Assembly: GCF_022669055.1 (NCBI RefSeq)
Contig: NZ_JAJMLW010000001.1
Span: 744,001 to 808,000, forward strand
Length of the DNA: 64,000 nucleotides
Source of the DNA: Adlercreutzia faecimuris
GTDB taxonomy: Bacteria; Actinomycetota; Coriobacteriia; Coriobacteriales; Eggerthellaceae
Reading direction: 5' to 3'
Part shown: positions 23,611 through 32,434 of the stretch, in pieces
Layout of the letters: each line of letters opens with the position of its first letter
Numbering within the stretch: the stretch's first letter is position 1
Program-made: the position numbers and the translations under genes
Notes under the pieces: generated by a model
Told to the model about the DNA's origin: nothing
Database searches by the model: none
What the model saw: only the letters and a program-made list of their open reading frames with translations

Positions 23611-25809
23611 ATGTCAGAAAACGCTATCACGAGGCGCAGCTTTCTGGCGGGGAGCGCGGGCGTGGCCGCTGCCGCGGCCGTGGGCTTCACGAGCTTCGGC
23701 GCCTGGCAGCAGGCCCATGCCGACGAGGAGGCCGGCGAGGGTCGCACCGAGGCCGTCCACACGCTGTGCAACGCCTGCTCCAGCAAGTGCGGCTACACCG
23801 CCTACGTGGTCGACGGTAAGCTCACCAAGCTCATCGGCGACCCCCAGAACCCCAACGCCAGCGGGCATCTGTGCGCCCGCGGCTACGGCTACTCGCAGAT
23901 CGCCTATTCCAAGGACCGCCTGACCGACCCCCTGAAGAAGAACGCGCAGGGCGTCTTCGAGGCCATCTCCTGGGATCAGGCCTACGCCGAGATCGCCGAG
24001 AAGGTGCGCGCCATCATCGAGGAGGACGGCCCGGACGCGCTCGCGCTGGTGCAGGACCCGCGCCCGTCGGGCTCCTACTACGCCAAGCGCTTCATGACCG
24101 CCCTCGGCTCGCCGAACAGCTACACCCACGGCGCGGCCTGCAACCTGTCCAAGGTGTCGGGCATCACCCAGGCCATCGGCGCCGGCGACTGGGTGTCCGA
24201 CGTCGAGAACTCCAAGATGACCATGTTCATCGGCCGCAGCTACTGCGACGGCATCCGCCCGAGCCAGGTGGCGGCCCTGGAGCGCGGCTTCGAGAACGGC
24301 GCCTACACCGTCATGGTCGACCCGCGCTGCAACAACTCCACCGTGTTCGCCAGCGAGTGGGTGCCCATCACCCCCGGCACCGACCTGGCGCTGGTGCTGG
24401 CTATGAGCAACGTGCTCATCAAGAACAACCTCTATGACGCCGACTTCGTGGCCGCCAACGGCGTGGGCTTCGACGAGTGGGCGGCGGCCATCGCCGAGTG
24501 CACCCCGGCCTGGGCCGAGGAGATCACCGGCATCCCCGCCAACACCATCGAGCGTTTGGCCGCCCAGTTCGCCGAGGCGGCGCCCGCGGCCTCCATCGAG
24601 CCCAGCTGGCGCGGCGCCTACGGCTGCGCCTACGCCAACTCCGGCGAGACGGCCCGCGCGGTTGCTCTGTTCAACACCCTGCTCGGCTGCTGGAACCAGC
24701 CCGGCGGCGCGCTGCTCACCTCGAGCGCCGCGGCCGGCAAGCTGGACGACCCGCGCTTCGCCGCGCCGCCCAAGCCCGAGGGCACGCTGCTCGGCACCAA
24801 GGAGTACCCGCTGGCGGCGGCCTCCATGGGCTCGGCCGTGTTCGCCGGCGAGATGGCCAAGGCCGGCGTGCTGAAGGGCATGTTCTTCTACAACTCCAAC
24901 ATGGCCGCGGGCTACTCCAACCCGGCCTACCTGGCCGACGCCCTGTCCCAGCTCGAGCTGATGGTTGTCTGCGACGTGCAGATGTCCGAGACGGCGCTTC
25001 TGGCCGACTACGTGCTGCCCGAGACGAGCTACCTCGAGCGCGCCGAGCTGCCCGAGTTCGGCGGCGGCAAGGTGCCCTACGTGGCCATGCGCTCCCAGGT
25101 GCTCGACGTGATCCACCCCAACACCAAGTCCTGCGACCAGATCTTCACCGAGCTGGCCCAGGCCTGCGGCGTGGGCGAGTACTTCGACTTCACCCAGGAG
25201 GAGCTGGCAAACGCTCAGCTCAAGACCGTCGGCCTGGACGTGGACAGCCTGCGTCTGGTGGGCACCGTCCAGTTCCCCGAGAAGGCCTTCGTCTACGGCA
25301 CCGCCCCCAAGTGGAACACCCCCACGAAAAAGGTGCAGTTCACGAGCGAGGCCTGCGCCAAGGCGGGGCTGTCGGCCTGCCCGGTGTGGGTGGCCCCCCA
25401 GACCGTCCCCGAGGACGGCGCCTTCCGCCTGGTCGGCGGCAAGGAGGCCATCATGACCCACACGCAGACGGCCAACATCCCCGAGCTCATGAACATCGCC
25501 GAGCAGTACGGCCTCGACCGCCCGTGGATCAGCGCGGCGGACGCCAAGGCCCTCGGCATCGAGGACAACGACGAGTGCGTGGTGGAGAACGAGCAGCACT
25601 CCGGCACGTCGAAGGTGCGCGTGACCGAGCGCATATCCCCGGGCGTCGTCTACATCCCCAGCCACTTCGGGTGCACGGTGCCCGAGCAGCACACGGCCTA
25701 CGGCTTCGGCCTGCGCATCATGGACTACGTGCCGTTCCACATCGAGCCCGCCTACGGCTCGGCCATGACGCAGGAGGCCACCGTTAAGATCAAGAAGGTA
25801 GGTGCGTAA
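23611..25809 (+). CDS. Tat-exported molybdopterin oxidoreductase, PsrA/PhsA-like catalytic subunit
   Basis: 732 residues. The twin-arginine signal ITRRSFLAGSAGVAAAAAVGF ends near AHA-DEE. A [4Fe-4S] motif CNACSSKCGY with a fourth Cys in GHLCARG follows from residue ~53. The likely Mo ligand is Cys177 in THGAACNLSK, as in polysulfide, thiosulfate and tetrathionate reductases, rather than the Ser or Asp of DMSO or nitrate enzymes. The rest has the four-domain DMSO-reductase layout. It should reduce a sulfur or other oxyanion compound outside the membrane. Neighbours complete a PsrABC-type complex: FeS subunit (overlapping by one base) and NrfD-type anchor. The electron acceptor is unknown. Confidence 0.88.
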   Translation: MSENAITRRSFLAGSAGVAAAAAVGFTSFGAWQQAHADEEAGEGRTEAVHTLCNACSSKCGYTAYVVDGKLTKLIGDPQNPNASGHLCARGYGYSQIAYSKDRLTDPLKKNAQGVFEAISWDQAYAEIAEKVRAIIEEDGPDALALVQDPRPSGSYYAKRFMTALGSPNSYTHGAACNLSKVSGITQAIGAGDWVSDVENSKMTMFIGRSYCDGIRPSQVAALERGFENGAYTVMVDPRCNNSTVFASEWVPITPGTDLALVLAMSNVLIKNNLYDADFVAANGVGFDEWAAAIAECTPAWAEEITGIPANTIERLAAQFAEAAPAASIEPSWRGAYGCAYANSGETARAVALFNTLLGCWNQPGGALLTSSAAAGKLDDPRFAAPPKPEGTLLGTKEYPLAAASMGSAVFAGEMAKAGVLKGMFFYNSNMAAGYSNPAYLADALSQLELMVVCDVQMSETALLADYVLPETSYLERAELPEFGGGKVPYVAMRSQVLDVIHPNTKSCDQIFTELAQACGVGEYFDFTQEELANAQLKTVGLDVDSLRLVGTVQFPEKAFVYGTAPKWNTPTKKVQFTSEACAKAGLSACPVWVAPQTVPEDGAFRLVGGKEAIMTHTQTANIPELMNIAEQYGLDRPWISAADAKALGIEDNDECVVENEQHSGTSKVRVTERISPGVVYIPSHFGCTVPEQHTAYGFGLRIMDYVPFHIEPAYGSAMTQEATVKIKKVGA

Positions 25810-26348
25810 TGGCTAACTACGGAATGCTCATCAACACGAAGAAGTGCATCGGGTGCTACGCCTGCCGCACCGCCTGCCAGCGCCAGAACAACCTGCTGCC
25901 CGACGAGGCGTTCATCCGCTTCGAGGAGCGCGAGGTGGGCACGTACCCCAGCGTGCGCGTCGAGCACGTGCCGCTGCAGTGCATGCACTGCGAGGACGCC
26001 CCCTGCGTGAGCGTGTGCCCCACCGGCGCGGCCAAGTACGGCACCGACGGCATCGTCGAGGTGGACCAGGGGCGCTGCATCGGCTGCCTGTACTGCGTGG
26101 CCGCCTGCCCCTACCAGGTGCGCGTGCGCAACTCGCAGACCGGCGCGGTGGACAAGTGCCGCTTCTGCACGGTGGCGGCCGACGACGGCACCAAGATGTG
26201 CTCGTGCGTCGAGGCGTGCCTGACCGGCTGCCGCATCTTCGGCGACCTCGATGATCCGAACAGCGAGATATCCAAGGCCATCATCGAGACGGGCGCCGCG
26301 CCCATCGCCGGTGATCTGACCAAAGCCAAGATCTACTACGTGAGGTGA
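25809..26348 (+). CDS. Four-cluster ferredoxin subunit (PsrB/NrfC/DmsB-like)
   Basis: 179 residues. Cysteine clusters CIGCYACRTACQ, CMHCEDAPCVSVCP, CIGCLYCVAACP and a fourth, CRFC...CSCVEACLTGC, predict four [4Fe-4S] centres. This is the standard electron-transfer subunit of DMSO-reductase-family complexes. It has no signal of its own and is presumably exported with the catalytic subunit. Its ATG shares one base with the preceding stop (TAATG), so translation is coupled. It should carry electrons from the NrfD-type membrane protein to the molybdoenzyme. Confidence 0.9.
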   Translation: MANYGMLINTKKCIGCYACRTACQRQNNLLPDEAFIRFEEREVGTYPSVRVEHVPLQCMHCEDAPCVSVCPTGAAKYGTDGIVEVDQGRCIGCLYCVAACPYQVRVRNSQTGAVDKCRFCTVAADDGTKMCSCVEACLTGCRIFGDLDDPNSEISKAIIETGAAPIAGDLTKAKIYYVR

Positions 26349-26353
26349 TTGAG

Positions 26354-27250
26354 ATGACCTTCGAACCTATCTGGAACTCCATCATCGCGTGGTACCTCTT
26401 CCTGGCGGGCCTGGGCGGCGGCGCCTACGTCAGCGCGGCCTTCCTGCGCTGGCGCCACCCCGAGGCGGTCAACATGATCCGCATCGGCCGCGTCATCGCG
26501 CCCGTGGTGGTCATCATCGGGTTGTGCCTGCTCATGTTCGACGCGACGGCCGGCCTGCACAACCCGCTGCGCTTCGCGCTGCTGCTGACCAACTTCGGGT
26601 CGGTCATGACCTGGGGCGTCGTCTTCCTCGGCGTGTTCGTGGTGCTGTCGCTCATCGGCGCCGGGCTCGACCTGGCGAAGCGCAACGTGCCGCTGTGGCT
26701 CGACGTGGCGGGCGCCGTCTTCGGCGTGTGCGTGGCTGTGTACACCGGCTGCCTGCTGGGTGTGTGCAAGACGTTCCCGCTGTGGAACAACGCGCTGCTG
26801 CCCATCCTGTTCCTCGTGTCGGCCATGTCCACCGGCATGGCGGCGGTGCTGTGCGTCGCCATCTTCCGCCACCCGGAGGAGTTCAACCGCGTGGGCGTGT
26901 TCAAGAAGTTCCACTTCTGCCTGCCCATCATCGAGCTGGTGCTGGTGGCGTCGCTGCTGTTCGTGACGGCGTCGAACGCCAGCCCCGCCGGCTGGGAGTC
27001 GGTCATGAACCTGGTGGGCGGTGATTGCGCCCTGGCCTTCTGGTTCCTGTTCGTCCTGGTGGGCCTCGTGCTGCCGACGGCGCTTGAGACGTGGCTGCTG
27101 TTCTTCAGCCCCAAGGAGTTCGAGGAGAGCCGCAAGGCGCACTGGATCAGCTTCGCGTCGGATGCCGGCGTGCTCATCGGCGGCTTCGTCCTGCGCCTGC
27201 TGGTGCTCATCGCCGCCATGCCGCTGACGATGGTGGTGCCCTGGTACTAG
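26354..27250 (+). CDS. NrfD/PsrC-type quinol-oxidising membrane subunit
   Basis: 298 residues with about eight hydrophobic helices and the NrfD-like opening FEPIWNSIIAWYLFLAGLGGGAYVSAAFL. It should oxidise menaquinol in the membrane and pass electrons to the ferredoxin subunit. I chose ATG at 26354, with GAGGTGA six bases upstream. An in-frame GTG at 26345 overlaps the preceding stop and would add three residues. A strong intrinsic terminator follows, closing the five-gene operon begun at the Tat ferredoxin. Confidence 0.88.
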   Translation: MTFEPIWNSIIAWYLFLAGLGGGAYVSAAFLRWRHPEAVNMIRIGRVIAPVVVIIGLCLLMFDATAGLHNPLRFALLLTNFGSVMTWGVVFLGVFVVLSLIGAGLDLAKRNVPLWLDVAGAVFGVCVAVYTGCLLGVCKTFPLWNNALLPILFLVSAMSTGMAAVLCVAIFRHPEEFNRVGVFKKFHFCLPIIELVLVASLLFVTASNASPAGWESVMNLVGGDCALAFWFLFVLVGLVLPTALETWLLFFSPKEFEESRKAHWISFASDAGVLIGGFVLRLLVLIAAMPLTMVVPWY

Positions 27251-27307
27251 GATCGCGGCGCTTGCGCGCGAGGGGGCGTCGGCCGTGGGGCCGGCGCCCG
27301 CCCGTTG

Positions 27308-27338
27308 CGGGCCCTCCGGCTGGAGGGCCCGTTTTTTT
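27308..27338 (+). terminator. Intrinsic terminator of the respiratory operon
   Basis: CGGGCCCTCC (27308-27317) pairs with GGAGGGCCCG (27322-27331) around a four-base loop and is followed by seven T bases. Confidence 0.9.
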
Positions 27339-27414
27339 GCGCGGGGTGCGGAGGGCGCGGCAGGGCGCGGGGAGGCGGCACGGGCGCGAGCGCACGGGGG
27401 CGCGAACTGGCGCG

Positions 27415-28284
27415 CTAGCGCATCAACGCGAGGAAGCGGCGGTAGAGGCGGTCGTCGCCGTCGAGCTCGGGATGGAACGCGGCGGCTATCTGGGCGTCCT
27501 GCTGCACGGCGACGACCTGGCCGTCCAGGGTCACGAGCGGCCACGCGCCGGGGCCCAGCCGCTCGATGCGCGGGGCGCGGATGAACGTGAGGGGGACGGG
27601 GACGGGAGCGGCGGAGGCGACGCGGTCGTCGGTCGCGGCGTCGGCCGCGCTGGGATCGTCGGGGAAGGCGCCGCCGCCCTCCCAGGTGCCCTCGGCGTGG
27701 AAGCTGCCGAGCTGGCGGCCGTAGGCGTTACGGCTCACGGTGGCGTCCAGGGTGCGCAGGCCCTCGACGGCGGCGCGGTCGGCGGCGGCCGCCACGTCCA
27801 GCCCGCGCAGGTCGCCCGCACCCTCCACGCGCGCGGCCAGCAGGATGAGCCCCGCGCAGGTGCCGAGCGTCGGCAGGCCCGCGACGATGAGCGCGCGCAG
27901 GGGCCCCAGCATCCCCGTCTCGCGCAGGAGACGCGATTGGGTGGTGGACTCGCCGCCCGGCAGCACCACGCCGTCGAGGGGGCGGGCGGCATCATCGGCC
28001 CGGCGTAGCTCGACCGCCTCGCAGCCGAGCCGTCGCAGCCGCCGGACGTGCTCGGCGAAGGCCCCCTGCACCGCCACGACGCCCACGCGCGGCCGCCGGC
28101 GGGCGGGGCCCGCCGCGGGTGCGGGGCGCTCGCCGGCAGGCGCGCCGGCGCCGTGTGCCTCGCTGGCCGCCGCGGCCTCCGCCGACGCGCCGCCGTCGGC
28201 GCCGGCCTCCGCTCGCGCGTGGCGGGCGGGTTTTCCGGCTTCCTGCCCCGAGTGCGGCTCTGCGGCGCGCCTTCCCGCGCTCAT
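27415..28284 (-). CDS. pdxT: PdxT, glutaminase subunit of PLP synthase, with N-terminal extension
   Basis: 289 residues. The catalytic core starts at about residue 67 ([17 protein letters not shown]). It has the class I amidotransferase elements LPGGEST, the nucleophile in [11 protein letters not shown], and the His-Glu pair in [10 protein letters not shown]. It hydrolyses glutamine and channels ammonia to PdxS. The first ~65 residues are low-complexity (Ala, Gly, Pro, Arg) and absent from typical ~190-200-residue PdxT. The ATG overlaps the pdxS stop as ATGA, which argues for coupled translation from this start. An internal GTG at the core start (28089) is an alternative. The core also holds an insertion rich in Ala/Asp ([14 protein letters not shown]). 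Confidence 0.88.
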   Translation of the reverse strand: MSAGRRAAEPHSGQEAGKPARHARAEAGADGGASAEAAAASEAHGAGAPAGERPAPAAGPARRRPRVGVVAVQGAFAEHVRRLRRLGCEAVELRRADDAARPLDGVVLPGGESTTQSRLLRETGMLGPLRALIVAGLPTLGTCAGLILLAARVEGAGDLRGLDVAAAADRAAVEGLRTLDATVSRNAYGRQLGSFHAEGTWEGGGAFPDDPSAADAATDDRVASAAPVPVPLTFIRAPRIERLGPGAWPLVTLDGQVVAVQQDAQIAAAFHPELDGDDRLYRRFLALMR

Positions 28285-29168
28285 CGGCCCCTCTCCTCCA
28301 TGATGAGCTCGATCTCCTGCGCGTTGATGCCCACCATGGCCTCGCCGAGGTCCTCGGAGAGCGCGGCCAGCAGCTCGGCGTCCCCGTAGTCGGCGACGGC
28401 GCGGACGATGGCGCGGGCGCGGCGGGCCGGGTCGCCCGACTTGAAGATGCCGCTGCCCACGAAGACGCCCTCGGCGCCCAGCTGCATCATGAGCGCGGCG
28501 TCGGCCGGCGTGGCGATGCCGCCGGCGGCGAAGTTCACCACGGGGAGCCGGCCGGCGTCATGCACCTGGCGCAGCAGGTCGAGGGGCACCGCCAGCTCCT
28601 TGGCGGCCTCGAACAGCTCGTCGTCGCGCAGCGAGGCCACGCGGGCTATCTCCGCGTTCATCACGCGCATGTGGCGCACGGCCTGCACCACGTCGCCGGT
28701 GCCCGGCTCGCCCTTGGTGCGGATCATCGACGCGCCCTCGGCGATGCGCCGCAGGGCCTCGCCCAGATCGCGCGCGCCGCACACGAAGGGCACGGCGAAG
28801 CGCGTCTTGTCGATGTGGAACGTGTCATCGGCGGGGGAGAGCACCTCCGACTCGTCCACGTAGTCGATCTCGATGGCCTGGAGGATCTGCGCCTCCGCGA
28901 AGTGCCCGATGCGGCACTTCGCCATGACGGGGATGGAGACGGCGGCCTGGATGCCCTTGATCATGGCCGGGTTGCTCATGCGCGACACGCCGCCGGCTGC
29001 GCGGATGTCGGCGGGGATGCGCTCGAGCGCCATGACGGCGCAGGCGCCGGCCTCCTCGGCGACGCGCGCCTGCTCGGGGGTGGTGACGTCCATGATGACG
29101 CCGCCCTTCAGCATCTGCGCCAGCTGCCGGTTGAGCGCCGCGCGCTCCTCTGCCTGGGGTTCGTCCAT
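28281..29168 (-). CDS. pdxS: PdxS, pyridoxal 5'-phosphate synthase lyase subunit
   Basis: 295 residues, full length. [48 protein letters not shown] is the highly conserved PdxS opening. The catalytic lysines are in [10 protein letters not shown] and [11 protein letters not shown]. It condenses ribose 5-phosphate, glyceraldehyde 3-phosphate and ammonia into PLP as a dodecamer with PdxT. I start at the ATG preceded by GGAAGGATCACCT; a longer in-frame start would run through the promoter. It is first in the pdxST operon and divergent from pdxR. Confidence 0.95.
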   Translation of the reverse strand: MDEPQAEERAALNRQLAQMLKGGVIMDVTTPEQARVAEEAGACAVMALERIPADIRAAGGVSRMSNPAMIKGIQAAVSIPVMAKCRIGHFAEAQILQAIEIDYVDESEVLSPADDTFHIDKTRFAVPFVCGARDLGEALRRIAEGASMIRTKGEPGTGDVVQAVRHMRVMNAEIARVASLRDDELFEAAKELAVPLDLLRQVHDAGRLPVVNFAAGGIATPADAALMMQLGAEGVFVGSGIFKSGDPARRARAIVRAVADYGDAELLAALSEDLGEAMVGINAQEIELIMEERGR

Positions 29169-29218
29169 AGGTGATCCTTCCGCTCGACGATGACGACGCC
29201 TGGAAGCGTAGTCGCCAA

Positions 29219-29258
29219 CTGGCTCTATTGGTATAGTCAATTACGAAGTTTTTGATAA
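29219..29258 (-). promoter_or_regulatory. pdxS promoter with tandem MocR-type sites
   Basis: On the minus strand TTATCA (29258-29253) and TATACC (29235-29230) are 17 bases apart. On the plus strand the same stretch reads CTGGCTCTAT then TGGTATAGT, two near-direct TGGnnnTA repeats of the kind MocR/PdxR regulators recognise. The divergent pdxR gene supports this. Confidence 0.5.
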
Positions 29259-29492
29259 GGTCAGATGGAAGAGGAAGGGGCGTTGGACGCCCCGCGCGGG
29301 CGCGGGCGGTTGGCGTGGCGCGGGTGGTTGGCGCGGATGGCACGCGGGCACGGCGCGGACGCAGGCGGTGGCGCGGACTACGGTGCGGCGTGGGCGCGGT
29401 GGCGCCGGCGTGGCGCGGGCTGTTGGCGCGCGACCGCTCGGGCGCGTTTGGTACGGACGCGGCGGACGGTTGGCGCGCGTGGGTGCTCGTGA

Positions 29493-29508
29493 ATGTTTCA
29501 CGTGAAAC
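29493..29508. promoter_or_regulatory. parS-like centromere site
   Basis: TGTTTCACGTGAAACA is a perfect 16-bp palindrome identical to the broadly conserved chromosomal parS consensus bound by ParB. It lies between pdxS and pdxR, just upstream of the pdxR start. parS sites usually cluster near the replication origin; no origin or parAB is visible in this window. Confidence 0.8.
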
Positions 29509-29548
29509 ATTTGTTTGGACGGATGGCGAAGGAAAGCGGGGAGAGCGG

Positions 29549-31144
29549 ATGCTGGCGTACCAGCTGGAGCGCGGGCCCGGCGCGGCGACGCTGCAGGGGC
29601 AGCTGTACGCGCTGGTGCGACGCGACGTCGAGGGCGGGGCGCTGGGGGCGGGGGAGCGGCTGCCCTCGAAGCGGGCGCTCGCGCGGCACCTCGGCGTGAG
29701 CGTCGTCACCGTGGAGGCCGCCTACGGCCAGCTCGTGGCCGAGGGCTACCTGGAGGCGCGCCCCCGCAGCGGGTACTTCGCCGCCGACATCCCCCGCCCG
29801 CCCCACACGCCCGCGCCCGACGCGACGCGCAACGCCCCTGTCCTCGCGCCCGGCGTCCCTCGCGGCGTCCTCGCGTCGGGCGCCATGGGCTCCGCTCTTC
29901 TCGGCGCCCCGGCCCCTGCTCTCCCCGACGGCCTCCTCATTACTACCCAAAGAGGGAATAATCCCCAACTGCGTCCCAACGAAAACACCCCCGCGCCCGC
30001 CACATCCGCCGTACCCGCCACATCCGCCGCGCCTATCTTCGCGGACTTCTCGGGCGCGACGCCGGCGGCGGGGGCGTTTCCCTACGCGGCCTGGGCGCGC
30101 ACCATCCGGCGCGTGCTGGCGGACGAGTCGGAGCGCACGCTGCTGGCGGCGTCGGGCCCGCAGGGCTCGCGCGCCCTGCGCGAGGCGCTCGCGGCGCACC
30201 TGCGGGGTCTGCGCGGCATGGAGGTCGACCCGGGCCAGATCGTCGTGGGCGCGGGCGCGCAGACGCTCTACCACCTGCTGGTGCAGCTGCTCGGCCGCCA
30301 TCGCCGGTTCGCCGTCGAGGATCCGGGCTATCCGCGCCTGGCCGCCACCTACCGGGCCGAGGGCGCCGAGGTGGCGCCCGTGGCGCTCGACGGGGACGGC
30401 CCATCCGTCGCGGCCCTGCGCGCGTCGGGGGCCACGGTGCTGCACTGCATGCCGTCGCACCAGTTCCCCACGGGGCTCGTCACTCCGGCGCGCCGTCGCC
30501 ACGAGCTTCTGGCCTGGGCCGCCGAGGAGCCCGGCCGCTACCTCGTCGAGGACGACTACGACTGCGAGTTCCGCATGGCCGGGCGCCCCCTGCCGGCCCT
30601 CCAGAGCAGCGACGCGACCGAGCGCGTCATCTACCTGAACACCTTCACCAAGAGCCTGGGCGCCGCCTTCCGCATCGGCTACATGGTGCTGCCGCCGCAC
30701 CTGGCGCGCGCCTTCGCCCGCGATTTGGACTTCCATGCCTGCACGGTGGGCGCGCTCGAGCAGGCGGCGCTCGCGCGGTTCATCGCGTCGGGCGACTACG
30801 AGCGCCACGTCAACCGCCTGCGCGCCCGCTGCCGGCGCGTGCGCGACGCCCTGCTGGCCGCCCTGCGCGCCACGCCCGCGGGCCGTGCCGGCCGCCTGGC
30901 GTTCGAGCACGTGGACGCCGGGCTCCACTTCGTCCTGCGCGTGCCCGGCATGGGCGCCGCGGCCCAGGACGCCCTCGTCCGGGCCGCGCTGGCCCGCGGC
31001 GTGCGGATGGCCCCGCTTTCGTCCTACGCTTTGGGATCAACGGACGCGCCGTCGTTGACCGGCCGCTTCCTCATGGCCTATGGTTCGGTGCGGGAAGAGG
31101 ACGCAGCCGAGGCTGCTCGCGTGATAGGAGATGAATGTGGCTAA
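29549..31144 (+). CDS. pdxR: PdxR, MocR/GntR-type regulator of vitamin B6 synthesis
   Basis: 531 residues. An N-terminal GntR winged helix (residues ~15-75, ALGAGERLPSKRALARHLGVSVVTVEAAYGQLVAEGYLEARPRSGYF) is joined by a ~90-residue low-complexity linker to an aminotransferase-fold domain. That domain has VEDPGYPR, EDDYDCEFRM and the PLP lysine in FTKSLGAAFRIGY. MocR regulators of this type sense PLP and activate or repress pdxST. The ATG at 29549 follows GGGGAGAG; the frame is open further upstream through the parS site but without domain content. It is divergent from pdxST, as expected for PdxR. Its end overlaps the start of the DUF2974-like gene by 8 bases. Confidence 0.88.
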   Translation: MLAYQLERGPGAATLQGQLYALVRRDVEGGALGAGERLPSKRALARHLGVSVVTVEAAYGQLVAEGYLEARPRSGYFAADIPRPPHTPAPDATRNAPVLAPGVPRGVLASGAMGSALLGAPAPALPDGLLITTQRGNNPQLRPNENTPAPATSAVPATSAAPIFADFSGATPAAGAFPYAAWARTIRRVLADESERTLLAASGPQGSRALREALAAHLRGLRGMEVDPGQIVVGAGAQTLYHLLVQLLGRHRRFAVEDPGYPRLAATYRAEGAEVAPVALDGDGPSVAALRASGATVLHCMPSHQFPTGLVTPARRRHELLAWAAEEPGRYLVEDDYDCEFRMAGRPLPALQSSDATERVIYLNTFTKSLGAAFRIGYMVLPPHLARAFARDLDFHACTVGALEQAALARFIASGDYERHVNRLRARCRRVRDALLAALRATPAGRAGRLAFEHVDAGLHFVLRVPGMGAAAQDALVRAALARGVRMAPLSSYALGSTDAPSLTGRFLMAYGSVREEDAAEAARVIGDECG

Positions 31145-32276
31145 CATCGTGTCCTACCTCGCGCGGGAGCAGCGCACCTTCGAGGAGGAGCCGTTCAACG
31201 TGGTGGACGGCCTGGTCATGGCCACGCTGGCCTACCTGCGCTACGAGCGCTACGACCGCATGCCGACCAACCCCGCCGAGCCCGTGCGGCTCCACGACGT
31301 CATCGCCCTCACCTCGTGGAAGGCCCTCGTCGCCGGCAGCTGGATGCGCGACGCGTCCGACAGCCGCCCCTTCCTGCGCGCCCTCATGGCCAGCCGCCGC
31401 TATCGCGACGCCTTCGTCAGCTTCTACGCCAACGAGCACTCCGACGCAGTGGAGAAGCAGTTCTCGGCCATCACGCTCACCGTGGGCGACGGCCGCTCCT
31501 ACCTGGCCTTCCGCGGCACTGACGGCAGCCTGGCCGGCTGGAAGGAAGACTTCAACCTCTGCTTCATGGACGTCACGCCGTCCCAACGCGCGGCCGTGGC
31601 CTACGTGTCCGGCGTGGCGTCGGCCCTGCCCGGGCGGATCGTGCTGACGGGCCATTCCAAGGGCGGCAACCTCGCCCAGTACGCGGCGCTGTGCGTGGCG
31701 TCGGGCGTCTACGGGCGCATCGACCGGGTGTGCAACTACGACGGCCCCTCGTTTCTGAGCGACCCGTCGCCGCGGGTCGACGACGCCGCCTACCACGCGA
31801 TGCTGTTCAAGGCGGTGCCCGAGTCGTCGCTGTTCGGGATGATCCTGGAAAGCGGCCGCGACTACCACGTGGTGCAGTCGAGCGCCATGCTCATCTTCCA
31901 GCACGAGCCCTTCTCGTGGCTGGTCAGCCATGGCGACTTCCTGTACCAGCAGCGCCTCAACCGCACGGCCGTGTGGGCCGACGGCACCCTCGACGGCTGG
32001 CTCAAGACGCGCACGCCCGAGCAGCGCGCCCAGTTCATCGACACCATCTACGACTTCGTCGCCGCCTCGGGCGTCAAGACCTCCCAGGACCTGCACCGCA
32101 ACTTCGGCTCCATCGTGGTGAATGTCGCCACGTCCACCGCCAAGCTCGACCCCGAGACGCGCTCGTTCATCCTCGACACCCTGAAGGCCCTGCTCGGCGT
32201 GGTCGGCAGCGAGACGAAGAAGGTCATCATGCCGCGTGCCCGCTACGGATCGCCATCGGATTCCCCGAGCGCTTGA
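31137..32276 (+). CDS. DUF2974/Mbeg1-like alpha/beta-hydrolase
   Basis: 379 residues. The middle has YLAFRGTDGSLAGWKEDFNLCFMD and the nucleophile elbow TGHSKGGNLAQYAAL (G-x-S-x-G), matching the DUF2974 (Mbeg1-like) lipase-fold group; substrate unknown. The GTG at 31137 is six bases after AGGAG and gives the family-like start MANIVSYL. An ATG at 31131 touches the Shine-Dalgarno and is less likely. The gene overlaps the end of pdxR, so it may be co-transcribed, though a shared role is not evident. No signal peptide is seen; probably cytosolic or peripheral. Confidence 0.75.
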   Translation: MANIVSYLAREQRTFEEEPFNVVDGLVMATLAYLRYERYDRMPTNPAEPVRLHDVIALTSWKALVAGSWMRDASDSRPFLRALMASRRYRDAFVSFYANEHSDAVEKQFSAITLTVGDGRSYLAFRGTDGSLAGWKEDFNLCFMDVTPSQRAAVAYVSGVASALPGRIVLTGHSKGGNLAQYAALCVASGVYGRIDRVCNYDGPSFLSDPSPRVDDAAYHAMLFKAVPESSLFGMILESGRDYHVVQSSAMLIFQHEPFSWLVSHGDFLYQQRLNRTAVWADGTLDGWLKTRTPEQRAQFIDTIYDFVAASGVKTSQDLHRNFGSIVVNVATSTAKLDPETRSFILDTLKALLGVVGSETKKVIMPRARYGSPSDSPSA

Positions 32277-32300
32277 CAAAGCCTAGTAAATTGCTAGTCT
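32273..32300 (+). promoter_or_regulatory. cysK promoter with embedded palindrome
   Basis: TTGACA (32273-32278) overlaps the stop codon of the preceding gene; TAGTCT at 32295-32300 is a weak -10 at a 16-base spacing. Between them CTAGTAA-A-TTGCTAG (32284-32298) is a near-perfect 15-bp palindrome, well placed for a repressor such as an Rrf2/CymR-type cysteine regulator. The regulator itself is not in the window. Confidence 0.55.
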
Positions 32301-32434
32301 TTTAGGAGAAGAGAAGCAGCCGCCTGCAGGACGCGGGCGGCGAGGCGACGCGCGGCCGGCGCGGGCGCCGCAGGCGGGCCGGCCTCACCGGCGTCCGCGC
32401 CGCGGCCGGGCCGACCCGAGGAAGGGGCACTCCC

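Noticed and set aside
29252-29548. N-terminal 99-codon extension of pdxR
   Set aside because: It runs through the parS-like palindrome and promoter region and is Arg/Gly/Ala-rich; the GntR domain begins after the ATG at 29549, which has a good ribosome site.
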